Source of the DNA: an uncultured Alteromonadaceae bacterium
GTDB lineage: Bacteria > Pseudomonadota > Gammaproteobacteria > Enterobacterales > Alteromonadaceae
Length of the DNA: 38,532 bases
Assembly (NCBI GenBank): GCA_938085045.1
Contig: CALKGI010000066.1
Span: 1-38,532 of the forward strand
Direction of reading: 5' to 3'
Below the pieces are notes generated by a model. That model was given only the letters and a program-made list of their open reading frames with translations, made no database searches and was not told the origin of the DNA. The first letter of the stretch is position 1; every line of letters begins with the position of its first letter. Below are positions 26,290-34,414 of this stretch, piece by piece. The translations under genes and the position numbers were made by a program.

Positions 26290-28764
26290 ATGCTTTCATC
26301 ATTATCGCAAGACATTCAATTTGGCCTCGGACAATTCTATCGTCGTCCTAAGTTTATGATCTCAATCATGTTGTGCCTCGCGCTTGGCATGGGACCCAAT
26401 ACCGCACTATTCAGTTTGATAAACGAACTGCTGTTCTCGACCATCAATGTCGAAGAACCTGAGCGTTTGGTGTCTATCGGTTATACCGATGACGGCGGCG
26501 AGCCAGAAATGGTGATACCACCCACCTCACACCGCGACTACCTTTACCTTGCTCAGCACAGTAAAACCTTCAAAAGTAGCTTTGCCACTACAACAGGCCA
26601 GTCAAGCTTGTTCAAAGACGGAAAAGCCTCGTTAATTATCTCGCAAATGGTGTCGAGTAACTATTTTGATGTGCTTGGCCGAACCGCGCAACTGGGTAAA
26701 ACCTTTGAAGTACCAGACGAGTTTGTTATAGGCCGCGAACCTTTTGTGGTGATGAGTCAACTATTTTGGCAGCAAAAATATCAGTCTGACCCACAAATTA
26801 TTGGCCAAACCGTGTCACTCAACGGTTACGATTTTAAAGTGATTGGCGTGATGGCAGCCGACTTTACTGGCAATGCCGTTGGTATGATCCCCGACATTTG
26901 GGTACCACTGGCAATGGCTCCACAGTTACGTCCCGATGCCCCCGAGATGATATCTAGCCCAGAGCATTACTGGTTGCAATTTTACGCACGAATGAACGAT
27001 GACCAAACCATGGAATCGGTCACGCAAGAGTTGGCTAGCTTATCTAAAACGTTGATAGAAATTGACGAGCAAGGCAGGCCACGCTCGTATTACGCCACCG
27101 AAATGGAAGTTTACGGCATGCTGCCAAAAAACGGCATTAAATACCTGTCTGGCGCATTAATGTTTATTGGCTCTTTAATCTTGCTGTTGGCCTGTGCCAG
27201 TGTTGCCGCATTATTGCTGGCCCGTGCCACCGAACGCCGTCAAGAAATGGCTGTACGCCTTGCCATGGGCGCAAGTCGCTGGAACATCGTGCGCCAATTG
27301 CTAATTGAAGGATTATTGTTAAGCCTTGCCAGTGGTGCGGTTGCTTTGTTGATGACCCTATGGATTCGAAAATCAGTCATGTCTTTCATCCCCGATTTAC
27401 CCGTCACCATCACGCTGGCTATGCCAATTAACGCGGGAGTAATTGGCTACGTGGTATTAATTGCCACCGTTGCCACTTTGCTGTTTGGTTTAGCCCCTGC
27501 CCTGCAAGCCAGCAAGTTCGACATCATGCCCGCACTTAAAGACCAGCCGGTCGCTGGCAGCTTCGAAAAAAGTACCAGCCGCTGGAGAAGCTTCTTTTTA
27601 GTCACCCAATTTACCTTGAGTATCGCCTTATTGATCAGTGCAGGTGTTGCCATTCACAGTATGCAAAAAGCCACAAAAGTAGACCCGGGTTTTGAGTCAG
27701 AAAACATCGTAGTATTTAGAACGCTACTTTCTCAGTATGGTTTTCATGGTGAAGAAAAAGAAGCCGTTATGCAGCGCCTTAAAGACAAATTCAACACCAT
27801 TGAAGGCGTAGAAAACGTCGCTACTGCGCGCGTGGCGCCATTTGCCATGGACCGCTCAGGTTTTAGGGTGAGCGTATTTGATGAAAATGCCAATGATGAG
27901 CAAAGCGAACGAAACAAACAGCTAATGCAAAAAAGCTACAACTACACCCCAATTGATCAAGATTACCTAGCCGTACTAGACATCAAACTACTTAAAGGTC
28001 GCAACATTACCTTTGAAGACCGAGATTACTTGGCCCCTGTCGTTATCATCAACGAAGCCGCTGCCAAAGTGTTTTTTCCGGGCAAAGAGGCGCTTGGTGG
28101 TTACTTACAATTGCCGATGAGCCAAGACGCATTTGAGGTAGTCGGTATTGTAGAAACCGTGAAAAATAGCACTTTAGGCGAAGGAGATACCCCTTACTTT
28201 TACGTGCCGCTGCCTGAGCGTTTTGGTCATGCCATTTCATTGATTATGCGCACCAGCGTAGCGCCACAAGGTTTGAACGAGGCCATAAAAACCGCCATCA
28301 ACGAAGTAGAACCCGTGATAGCCCTTGAAGGCATAAGTACCATGAGCGAACTGATAGCCTTTATTCAATTACCGCTGGTTTTGATTGCTGCTTTATGCGG
28401 TGGATTAGGAGTGTTGGCGTTAATTCTTGCCATTGTTGGCGTGTACGGATCGGTAGCTTATAGCATTCAGTTGCGACAACAAGAAGTGGGCGTGCGGTTG
28501 GCCCTTGGTGCCACACCAAACCAACTGATTTGGATGTTACTGAAAAAAGGTTTGCTACTGGCCCTTATTGGCACCGCGATTGGTATTGTGCTGGCCTTTG
28601 GTATCACCTCGGTTATGGCGATAGTGTTGGTTGGCCCGGCTCAAGATCCAACCGCATTTATCGGCGTTCCGTTGCTTTTGTTAGGCGTATCGATGGCGGC
28701 GATATTGATTCCGGCCAGACGCACCAGCTATCGTGAACCCATGTCTGTTTTGAGATATGAATAG
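26290..28764 (+). CDS. ADOP-type duplicated FtsX/MacB permease
   Basis: Permease of 824 residues with two copies of the MacB periplasmic core plus FtsX membrane domain. The N-terminal motif (LALGMGPNTALFSLINELLF, then EEPERLVSIGYTDDGG) is typical of ADOP (acidobacterial duplicated orphan permease) proteins. FtsX helices lie near 285-420 (ATERRQEMAVRLAMGASRW) and 700-820 (LRQQEVGVRLALGATPNQL), with a second MacB core between (about 450-680). The ATG at 26290 has GAGG eight bases ahead; the upstream TTG at 26284 is too close to it. It probably works with the ATPase as a periplasm-facing mechanotransmission pump; no HlyD-type adaptor is adjacent. Confidence 0.88.
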   Translation: MLSSLSQDIQFGLGQFYRRPKFMISIMLCLALGMGPNTALFSLINELLFSTINVEEPERLVSIGYTDDGGEPEMVIPPTSHRDYLYLAQHSKTFKSSFATTTGQSSLFKDGKASLIISQMVSSNYFDVLGRTAQLGKTFEVPDEFVIGREPFVVMSQLFWQQKYQSDPQIIGQTVSLNGYDFKVIGVMAADFTGNAVGMIPDIWVPLAMAPQLRPDAPEMISSPEHYWLQFYARMNDDQTMESVTQELASLSKTLIEIDEQGRPRSYYATEMEVYGMLPKNGIKYLSGALMFIGSLILLLACASVAALLLARATERRQEMAVRLAMGASRWNIVRQLLIEGLLLSLASGAVALLMTLWIRKSVMSFIPDLPVTITLAMPINAGVIGYVVLIATVATLLFGLAPALQASKFDIMPALKDQPVAGSFEKSTSRWRSFFLVTQFTLSIALLISAGVAIHSMQKATKVDPGFESENIVVFRTLLSQYGFHGEEKEAVMQRLKDKFNTIEGVENVATARVAPFAMDRSGFRVSVFDENANDEQSERNKQLMQKSYNYTPIDQDYLAVLDIKLLKGRNITFEDRDYLAPVVIINEAAAKVFFPGKEALGGYLQLPMSQDAFEVVGIVETVKNSTLGEGDTPYFYVPLPERFGHAISLIMRTSVAPQGLNEAIKTAINEVEPVIALEGISTMSELIAFIQLPLVLIAALCGGLGVLALILAIVGVYGSVAYSIQLRQQEVGVRLALGATPNQLIWMLLKKGLLLALIGTAIGIVLAFGITSVMAIVLVGPAQDPTAFIGVPLLLLGVSMAAILIPARRTSYREPMSVLRYE

Positions 28765-28777
28765 TTAAAATGACAGC

Positions 28778-28834
28778 GGTGTGCTTGGCGCACCCTGCAT
28801 CCCAAATTAATCGGTAGGGTGTGCTGTGCGCACC
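28778..28834. repeat. Inverted pair of REP-like palindromes (REPIN-like)
   Basis: Two 21-base hairpin units face each other: 28778-28798 (minus orientation, head GCAG) and 28814-28834 (plus orientation, head GTAG), 15 bases apart. Their common form is GTAGGGTGYGC-N3-GCRCACC. Paired inverted GTAG-headed palindromes are REPINs in established usage. They differ in stem sequence from the elements at 6197 and 24527. The pair lies between the permease stop and the protease gene and could act on mRNA stability. Confidence 0.75.
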
Positions 28835-28870
28835 AATATCAGCAGATTTAACATCAAATAGGTATTGGCC

Positions 28871-31800
28871 ATGAAACTCCAAAACTTTAAGCAAATATTA
28901 CTAATCGCACTGGCCGGCTTCAACACCTCAGTCTTTGCCGACAGCAGCAAAAACGGGCCATATATTATCAGCGGCTTAACCATGCACCAAAACCAACTGG
29001 TATTTGCCAGCGCTGGCGACCTGTGGCAAGTAGAGCGTACAGGTGGTGAAGCAAAAGCCATAACCAAGGGTAGTTCGCAAGACCTATTTCCTCACTTTTC
29101 ACCTGATGGTAACCAAATAGCCTTCACCCGTAAAAGCCAAGGCAATTCAGATGTTTACACCCTAAACCTGGCCAACAACCAAACCAAGCGTTTAACCAGC
29201 CACCCCACCGGTGACTATCCGGTGTCGTGGACTCTTGATGGCCAGCGCGTTAATTTTAGCTCGGCCCGAGCCGGTGGCCGTGTTTTTCAGCTGTATCAAG
29301 TAGCAAGCGAACAAGGATTCGCTTCTATATTACCCACCAAATTTGGCAATGACATAAACTACCGAGCTGATGGTGTCATTGCTTACGTGCCGATATCAAA
29401 CAGCCCAAATTTGCGTGAATTTCGTTATTACCGAGGGGGTTTGCAAGGTGAGATTCACATTGTAAAACCCAAAAAGCCAGCGCCAGACCAAAAAAGCGAG
29501 TGGCAGCCAATCAGTAAAATAGCCCCATTAAATGCGAATGCCCATTCACCTCAATGGCTAAACAAAACACTGTACTATGTGTCTGACGAAGACGGTATTG
29601 CCAATCTCTATCGTCAACAGCAAAACGCTAAAACGGCCCAATTAACCCACTTCAAACGTTATGGTGTGCGAGACTTTGCTGTGGACGACAATGGTTTGGT
29701 TGTATTGCAAGATGGTTTTTTTCACCAAATGAACCTTGATGGCACATCGCTGAAAAAGCTAACGGTGACTATACCAACTAGCGACAAATTAAAACGAACC
29801 CGGCGTATAAATGCTGCACCAAACACCAGCGAATTGTCATTATCTAACGATGGTAGCAAATACATCGTTGTCGCCCGAGGTGACGTATTTGTAGCAGATG
29901 GCCAAAGCGGCAGGTCTGAAAACCTCACCAAAACCGCCAATGCCGCTGAGCACAGCGCCACCATTTCACCTGACGGCCAGTCTATAGCGTATTTTTCAGA
30001 TGCTAGCGGTCACTACCAACTGAGCATTCAATCGTTAACTGATAAAAGCCAAATTCAAAGTTTTGCCATTGAGCAAAACCCCTCTTTTTATCGAAATTTG
30101 GCGTGGTCGCCCGACAGCAACAAACTCACCTTTAGCGATAACCGTCTGAATTTATGGATTTTTGATAGAACCGACGAACAATTCAATGTTGTGGTTAAAT
30201 CTGAGTTTTCAGGGCAAAATCGCTTTTACACATCATGGTCAAACGACAGCAATCTATTGGCTTATGGACTCATTGACGGCTATGGCCTGTCGCGCGTGTT
30301 TGTTTATCATCACAACCAAAAGCAATCAAAAGCCTTTAGCCCCAAGGGGCAATACGCCAACTTTGCGCTGTTTGACCAAAATGGACGTTACCTTTATTAC
30401 TTTGCCAGCCCTAACGCCAATTCAACAGGTTACCGATGGGGCGTATTAAACGGCATGAATCAAGCGGCTTTACGAAGCGGTACTTTAAAAGCGGTGGTGT
30501 TGAATCAAAACGACGAAGCACCGATTTTGGCTGGGCTGAGCTTACCTAATTTAAAGGTTAATTTTAACGACGTAAAAACCCCGGTGACCATTGATTATAA
30601 AGGGCTAAACAGCAGAACCATCACGCTGGACATTGGTAATCAGAACATTGCCCGAATGAGCACTTCAGCACCGGGTAAACTTAACGTAGTAACCGAAACC
30701 TGGCCCGTGCCCTTACGGTTGCATTCTCGGCCACAATACACGCTCAGCCAACTAGATTTGACCAATCCAACGGTATTTAAACCTTTGCAAAAAGATTTTC
30801 AGAGCATTGATTTTTCCAGTGATGGCCAGCGTGCCTATTACAAAAAAGGCACCAACACCTATTTACTTGATTTGAATCCCAACTCAAAAGAAGCCACGAA
30901 AACCCCTCAAAAAATGTCGACTTCTACTTTGTTTAAGTCACTAGAGCCCGAGCAAGAATGGCGGCAAATGTTCAACGAAACCTTTAACTTCATGGTCGAG
31001 AATCTGTATGACCCCAACCTACACGGCAATGATCCACAACAGCTGTACCTAGAGTATGCCCGCTATTTACCTAACATTAGCAGTCGCCTCGATTTAGCTT
31101 ACTTACTCAAGCGCATGACAGGGTTTCTGTCGGTCAGTCACACCGTAGTCGGTGCCGGTGACTTAGGCCCGGGTAAAAGCAAGCGCGAAAATATCGGTTT
31201 ATTGGGCGCAGATTTCACCATCAATAATGAACGCTACCAATTCACCAAAGTGTTACGTCAAACCAGCAGCCAAAACAGTAGTTTTGCGCCGCTTGACCAG
31301 TACGGCGCAAAAGTAAAAGTAGGCGAATATCTCATTGCGGTGAACAACCAGCAGGTCACGAGTAAAAAGAACCTTTACCGTTACTTTGTCGGTCTGGCGA
31401 ATCGAGTATTATTTATCACCGTAGCCGACAACCCAGAAGGGAAAAACCCACGCAAGCTGCAAGTAAAAGCATTAAAAAGCGAAGTTGCCCTGCGCACAGA
31501 AAATTGGGCACAGGCCAATAAACATTATATTGAACAGCAAACCCAGGGCAAAATAAAATACGTGCACATCACCCGCTTTAACCAACTAGGCATTGAAGAC
31601 TTTTTGGCCGAGTATTATCGCCTTGGCAATGCAGCGGGTTTAATCATCGATATTCGCTTCAACCCCGGTGGCATCACATCAGACGCCTTAATAGATTTAT
31701 TGCAACGTAAAACCTTGTACAAATACCGCTTTCGACAGGGCGTAGATTTATCGACACCAGTTAACGCATTTGATGGCGAATCAACACTTATCATTAACCA

Positions 31801-32170
31801 GTGGAATGGTTCGGCTGCCGAAACTTTTGCGCAAATGTACAAAGCCGCCAAAATCGGCAACATAGTCGGCAAACCTACCGTTGGCGCAGGCATAGGCGCT
31901 TATGCGTTTGGTTTGAACTTGGTCGACGGAGCTAGAGTGCAAATACCAAACCGAGGCAGCTATCTACCTGATGGCAAATGGACCATAGAAAATCGCGGCA
32001 TACATCCAAACATTGATGTATCGATGGATTTATACACAAATGGACCTGCCAACGATGCCCAACTGAATATGGCGCTTAAAACGAACCTAGAGCAAATTAA
32101 CAATGCCAAACCGCAACAATGGGTTGAGCCTAAATATCCTGTACATCCGGGGGCTAAATCAGGGGGCTAG
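28871..32170 (+). CDS. Tricorn-like S41 family protease with beta-propeller region
   Basis: Probably periplasmic or exported protease of 1099 residues. A signal peptide covers about 1-24 (LIALAGFNTSVFADS). Residues about 30-560 are beta-propeller-like, with repeats such as LFPHFSPDGNQIAFTRKS, ATISPDGQSIAYFSD and AWSPDSNKLTFSDN as in TolB and tricorn propellers. A PDZ-like segment near 800-880 (YGAKVKVGEYLIAVNNQQV) precedes the S41 core with LIIDIRFNPGGITSD and WNGSAAETF, whose Ser981 is the expected nucleophile. It is related to tricorn core protease. The ATG at 28871 is chosen since an in-frame TTG at 28865 has no ribosome site. A role in degrading peptides is likely. Confidence 0.87.
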   Translation: MKLQNFKQILLIALAGFNTSVFADSSKNGPYIISGLTMHQNQLVFASAGDLWQVERTGGEAKAITKGSSQDLFPHFSPDGNQIAFTRKSQGNSDVYTLNLANNQTKRLTSHPTGDYPVSWTLDGQRVNFSSARAGGRVFQLYQVASEQGFASILPTKFGNDINYRADGVIAYVPISNSPNLREFRYYRGGLQGEIHIVKPKKPAPDQKSEWQPISKIAPLNANAHSPQWLNKTLYYVSDEDGIANLYRQQQNAKTAQLTHFKRYGVRDFAVDDNGLVVLQDGFFHQMNLDGTSLKKLTVTIPTSDKLKRTRRINAAPNTSELSLSNDGSKYIVVARGDVFVADGQSGRSENLTKTANAAEHSATISPDGQSIAYFSDASGHYQLSIQSLTDKSQIQSFAIEQNPSFYRNLAWSPDSNKLTFSDNRLNLWIFDRTDEQFNVVVKSEFSGQNRFYTSWSNDSNLLAYGLIDGYGLSRVFVYHHNQKQSKAFSPKGQYANFALFDQNGRYLYYFASPNANSTGYRWGVLNGMNQAALRSGTLKAVVLNQNDEAPILAGLSLPNLKVNFNDVKTPVTIDYKGLNSRTITLDIGNQNIARMSTSAPGKLNVVTETWPVPLRLHSRPQYTLSQLDLTNPTVFKPLQKDFQSIDFSSDGQRAYYKKGTNTYLLDLNPNSKEATKTPQKMSTSTLFKSLEPEQEWRQMFNETFNFMVENLYDPNLHGNDPQQLYLEYARYLPNISSRLDLAYLLKRMTGFLSVSHTVVGAGDLGPGKSKRENIGLLGADFTINNERYQFTKVLRQTSSQNSSFAPLDQYGAKVKVGEYLIAVNNQQVTSKKNLYRYFVGLANRVLFITVADNPEGKNPRKLQVKALKSEVALRTENWAQANKHYIEQQTQGKIKYVHITRFNQLGIEDFLAEYYRLGNAAGLIIDIRFNPGGITSDALIDLLQRKTLYKYRFRQGVDLSTPVNAFDGESTLIINQWNGSAAETFAQMYKAAKIGNIVGKPTVGAGIGAYAFGLNLVDGARVQIPNRGSYLPDGKWTIENRGIHPNIDVSMDLYTNGPANDAQLNMALKTNLEQINNAKPQQWVEPKYPVHPGAKSGG

Positions 32171-32202
32171 AATGACAATAGAATGTTAATAGATGTTTGA
32201 TT

Positions 32203-32232
32203 AAATGAGGCTGAAAATACTCAGCCTCATTT
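32203..32232 (+). terminator. Strong hairpin after the S41 protease gene
   Basis: A 12-bp stem (AAATGAGGCTGA pairing with TCAGCCTCATTT) with a 6-base loop lies 33 bases after the stop. The T tract is only partial (TTTGCATGTTTTG), so it is a probable though not perfect rho-independent terminator. Confidence 0.65.
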
Positions 32233-32437
32233 GCATGTTTTGACCCTCTAGATATTTTTCATACAGTAAACTGGCAAAATCGACTATTTAGACTATTTTT
32301 TAATGAAAGCCCGTCTTTTGAACATCAAACAACTAACATTTCTCGCTAAAAGCGCACGCCCCTTGAAATTTAACCATTTATAAACCATTGATTTACAACA
32401 ATTTAACAAATTAGTTTGTAATTTATACAAATAAGTA
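32233..32437. other. AT-rich spacer before the small peptide genes
   Basis: I see no gene here. The stretch is AT-rich, with AACCATT in two near repeats (TTTAACCATTTATAAACCATTG). It leads into a good promoter at 32438 and may hold regulator sites that I cannot identify. Confidence 0.4.
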
Positions 32438-32466
32438 TTGCAAAGTACACAGGTACCCGACATAAT
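32438..32466 (+). promoter_or_regulatory. Candidate sigma-70 promoter of the GVDPD peptide cassette
   Basis: TTGCAA, a 17-base spacer and CATAAT form a good sigma-70 promoter. Transcription would start near 32473 and run through the degenerate copy and both peptide genes to the strong terminator at 33286, about 815 bases in all. No other convincing promoter is seen between the two peptide genes. Confidence 0.5.
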
Positions 32467-32497
32467 AGCCTCAGCTTTTACGGAAGAAGAGACCTAA

Positions 32498-32584
32498 ACC
32501 GCTACTTTCAAGCTAAAAACGAACATCAAAGTCAGCTCGATGTACTTCAAAAATGAAGACGGTGTTGACCAAGAAATGCAATAA
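32498..32584 (+). pseudogene. Degenerate third copy of the GVDPD peptide gene
   Basis: Frame 32498-32584 encodes TATFKLKTNIKVSS followed by MYFKNEDGVDQEMQ and a stop. TFKLKTN-x-K matches the core of the two intact peptides, and GVDQ echoes their GVDPD repeats. A TAA sits directly in front and no start codon is in frame, so the N-terminus is lost. It is 93 bases before the first intact copy. It could be a relic of a once longer tandem array or a distinct small gene with a changed start. Confidence 0.5.
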
Positions 32585-32648
32585 GATATTTCTTTTGATA
32601 ACGAGAAAACCAAACATTAGATTTAATACTTTTTAATCAATCTTTAAC

Positions 32649-32662
32649 GCATCATTTGATGC
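32649..32662 (+). promoter_or_regulatory. Hairpin GCATCA-TT-TGATGC before the first peptide ribosome site
   Basis: A perfect 6-bp stem ends two bases before the AAGGG ribosome site of the first peptide gene. The same hairpin, with one loop change, precedes the second gene (32934-32947). Conservation in both leaders suggests a translation or mRNA-stability role, or a DNA operator dyad. Confidence 0.5.
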
Positions 32663-32676
32663 AAAGGGCCAATATT

Positions 32677-32841
32677 ATGACCACGACTATTCAAGTTAAA
32701 AACACAACTTTCAAAGCTAAAACGACCACCTTTAAACTTAAAACAAACCTAAAAGCCGGTGGCGTTGATCCTGATTTCTTCGAAGGCGTAGACCCAGATT
32801 TCTCTAAAGGTGTTGATCCAGACTCGCCATTAGGCAGCTAA
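32677..32841 (+). CDS. 54-residue peptide with three GVDPD repeats, copy 1
   Basis: I do not recognise this family. The peptide has an N-terminal alternating Thr/Lys/Phe part (MTTTIQVKNTTFKAK, then TTTFKLKTN), the motif LKAGG, and three octapeptide repeats: GVDPDFFE, GVDPDFSK and GVDPDSPL, closing with GS. It has no classic signal peptide and no Cys. The layout of a leader ending in Gly-Gly followed by near-identical acidic repeats resembles multi-core RiPP precursors or small exported peptides, with export by double-glycine cleavage possible (inference). AAGGG is the ribosome site at 32664-32668; two in-frame ATGs at 32656 and 32659 precede it and are unlikely. A 50/54 identical copy lies 286 bases on. 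Confidence 0.75.
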   Translation: MTTTIQVKNTTFKAKTTTFKLKTNLKAGGVDPDFFEGVDPDFSKGVDPDSPLGS

Positions 32842-32933
32842 TTCGACAGCGCTTCACATGACCGCAGTACAAGCACAGCAATAACATTTTTTGATTTACT
32901 TCTTAACTGAAGCACTTTTAATCGATTTTTATC

Positions 32934-32947
32934 GCATCACTTGATGC
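32934..32947 (+). promoter_or_regulatory. Hairpin GCATCA-CT-TGATGC before the second peptide ribosome site
   Basis: This is the counterpart of the hairpin at 32649. The 6-bp stem is identical and only the loop differs (CT for TT), while flanking sequence upstream has drifted. It ends just before AAAAGGG, the ribosome site of copy 2. Confidence 0.5.
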
Positions 32948-32962
32948 AAAAGGGCCAATATT

Positions 32963-33127
32963 ATGACCACGACTATTCAAGCTAAAAACTCAACGTTCAA
33001 AACTAAAACGACCACCTTTAAACTAAAAACAAACCTAAAAGCCGGTGGTGTTGATCCAGATTTCTTTGAAGGCGTAGACCCAGATTTCTCTAAGGGTGTT
33101 GATCCAGATGCACCATTAGGCAGTTAA
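32963..33127 (+). CDS. 54-residue peptide with three GVDPD repeats, copy 2
   Basis: Near-identical partner of copy 1. Only four residues differ (Val7 to Ala, Thr10 to Ser, Ala14 to Thr, Ser50 to Ala), while several synonymous codons also differ, pointing to selection on the peptide. It keeps TFKLKTN, LKAGG and the three repeats GVDPDFFE, GVDPDFSK, GVDPDAPL-GS. The three repeats carry six of the Asp residues, so calcium binding or side-chain crosslinking are both conceivable; neither is shown. It is the last gene before a structured 3' region and a strong terminator. Confidence 0.75.
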   Translation: MTTTIQAKNSTFKTKTTTFKLKTNLKAGGVDPDFFEGVDPDFSKGVDPDAPLGS

Positions 33128-33153
33128 TTCGTTAACGAGTTATAAAAAAACCT

Positions 33154-33232
33154 AATATTGTTCCAGACAATATTGAGGATAGACCCCCAAGGATGGGGGG
33201 AATGCAGATTATGCAAGGAGCACAGAATCTGC
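33154..33232 (+). ncRNA. Structured 3' untranslated region, possible small RNA
   Basis: Three successive hairpins precede the terminator. The first pairs AATATTGT with ACAATATT (33154-33174), extendable by CCT with AGG. The second pairs CCCCC with GGGGG around AAGGAT (33184-33199). The third pairs GCAGATT with AATCTGC (33204-33232). No reading frame of note is present. It may protect the peptide mRNA or be released as a 3'-UTR-derived small RNA; neither is proven. Confidence 0.4.
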
Positions 33233-33252
33233 CACTCCATCTATAGAGATAA

Positions 33253-33286
33253 GCCCGGTGTTGAGCAATCAACACCGGGCTTTTTT
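33253..33286 (+). terminator. Strong rho-independent terminator of the peptide cassette
   Basis: A 12-bp perfect GC-rich stem (GCCCGGTGTTGA pairing with TCAACACCGGGC) with a GCAA tetraloop is followed by six T residues. It is the strongest terminator in the window and marks the end of the peptide transcript. Confidence 0.93.
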
Positions 33287-33373
33287 CTGTACGCCATCTA
33301 ATGGCTATTTAAGTATCAATGGATTTATCCACGAGAAGGGCCGTAATACCACCAAAACCCGTGCATGAATGCC

Positions 33374-34414
33374 TTAACGCACAAATTCCCACGCACCATA
33401 CTTATCATTCATGTCGGGCTGCTGGTTCTTAGTCCACCACTTGGCTTGGTAAACATGGCCTGAATAGCGCACTGATTGTCCCTTTGTAAATACCTCGTCA
33501 CTCACCCAATTGGCCAAGCCCATATATTCTTCGTTAACCAATGCTCTTTGCCCTTTTGAATTGGCAGTTAAACCAGCCTCTAAGTGTCCGGTATCAGCAA
33601 AGACATCATGAAGTAACTTAAGGTTTTTATAACCTCGGTTCGACAGGCGCTGTACCATATTCTCGGCATCATCCACCATAAAGGTTTCTTTACTGCCCAC
33701 ACTTATATAAAGGTGTTTATCCATATCTTGATGATCAGCGGCATATTGCTCCTCCAAACTTAAAATATCTCTATCTGCCCACATAATACTGGGGCTAGAT
33801 ATCAAGTAGCGGTCGAAACTATCAGGTTTTGAAAACAAGGTATATAGAGAAAACAGGCCACCTAAAGAATGGCCAAACAAGGTTTGGTTATTGGTGTCAA
33901 CATTGAAATTACTGTTGATAAATGGCTTCACTTCTTCGTTGATAAAACGCAAAAACGCCTCTGCACCTGCTTGGTCGGGAAACTGAGGTAATGACTCATC
34001 ACGGACATGGGTTAAATCTAACATGCGGTAGTTATTATTAAGTCCAGCTTTGTATTGTTCGTTGGTGTAATCAATTGCCACGGTGATTCTGGGTTTTCCG
34101 TGGGGGCCTTTATCGGCTTCTCTTAAAGCATCATTAAGAAATGAACTCATCCCAATGGTATTTCCATCAAGAAGATAAGTCACAGGCTGCAATGCGTCTA
34201 CATTTTGTTTGAAAACTTCGATGAGCACTTTACGCCCCAAAATTTTGGAGTCAATTTCATATGCGCTCACATATTGCGTTGTAACAGAATTACCAACGTA
34301 TTCGATAGGTTGTACGCCATCGTTAACGACAGTTGTTGTTGCTTGTGCTGAAAATTGCAAACCTAAGCTCAATGCGCTTAAGGCCATTAATTTGATTGAA
34401 AATCTTTTATACAT
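33374..34414 (-). CDS. Secreted alpha/beta-hydrolase esterase with C-terminal CBM5/12-like module
   Basis: Exported esterase of 346 residues. A signal peptide covers about 1-25 (LSLGLQFSAQA). The putative-esterase domain (about 35-285, esterase D/Fes type) has nucleophile Ser183 in FGHSLGGLFSLY and likely catalytic His277 in DTGHLEAG. The last 40 residues (FTKGQSVRYSGHVYQAKWW, then GAWEFV) look like a chitin-binding-type carbohydrate module of family 5/12. This fusion suggests action on ester groups of a polysaccharide or bound substrate instead of siderophore release. It is transcribed toward the peptide cassette and divergent from the lipoprotein gene. Confidence 0.82.
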   Translation of the reverse strand: MYKRFSIKLMALSALSLGLQFSAQATTTVVNDGVQPIEYVGNSVTTQYVSAYEIDSKILGRKVLIEVFKQNVDALQPVTYLLDGNTIGMSSFLNDALREADKGPHGKPRITVAIDYTNEQYKAGLNNNYRMLDLTHVRDESLPQFPDQAGAEAFLRFINEEVKPFINSNFNVDTNNQTLFGHSLGGLFSLYTLFSKPDSFDRYLISSPSIMWADRDILSLEEQYAADHQDMDKHLYISVGSKETFMVDDAENMVQRLSNRGYKNLKLLHDVFADTGHLEAGLTANSKGQRALVNEEYMGLANWVSDEVFTKGQSVRYSGHVYQAKWWTKNQQPDMNDKYGAWEFVR

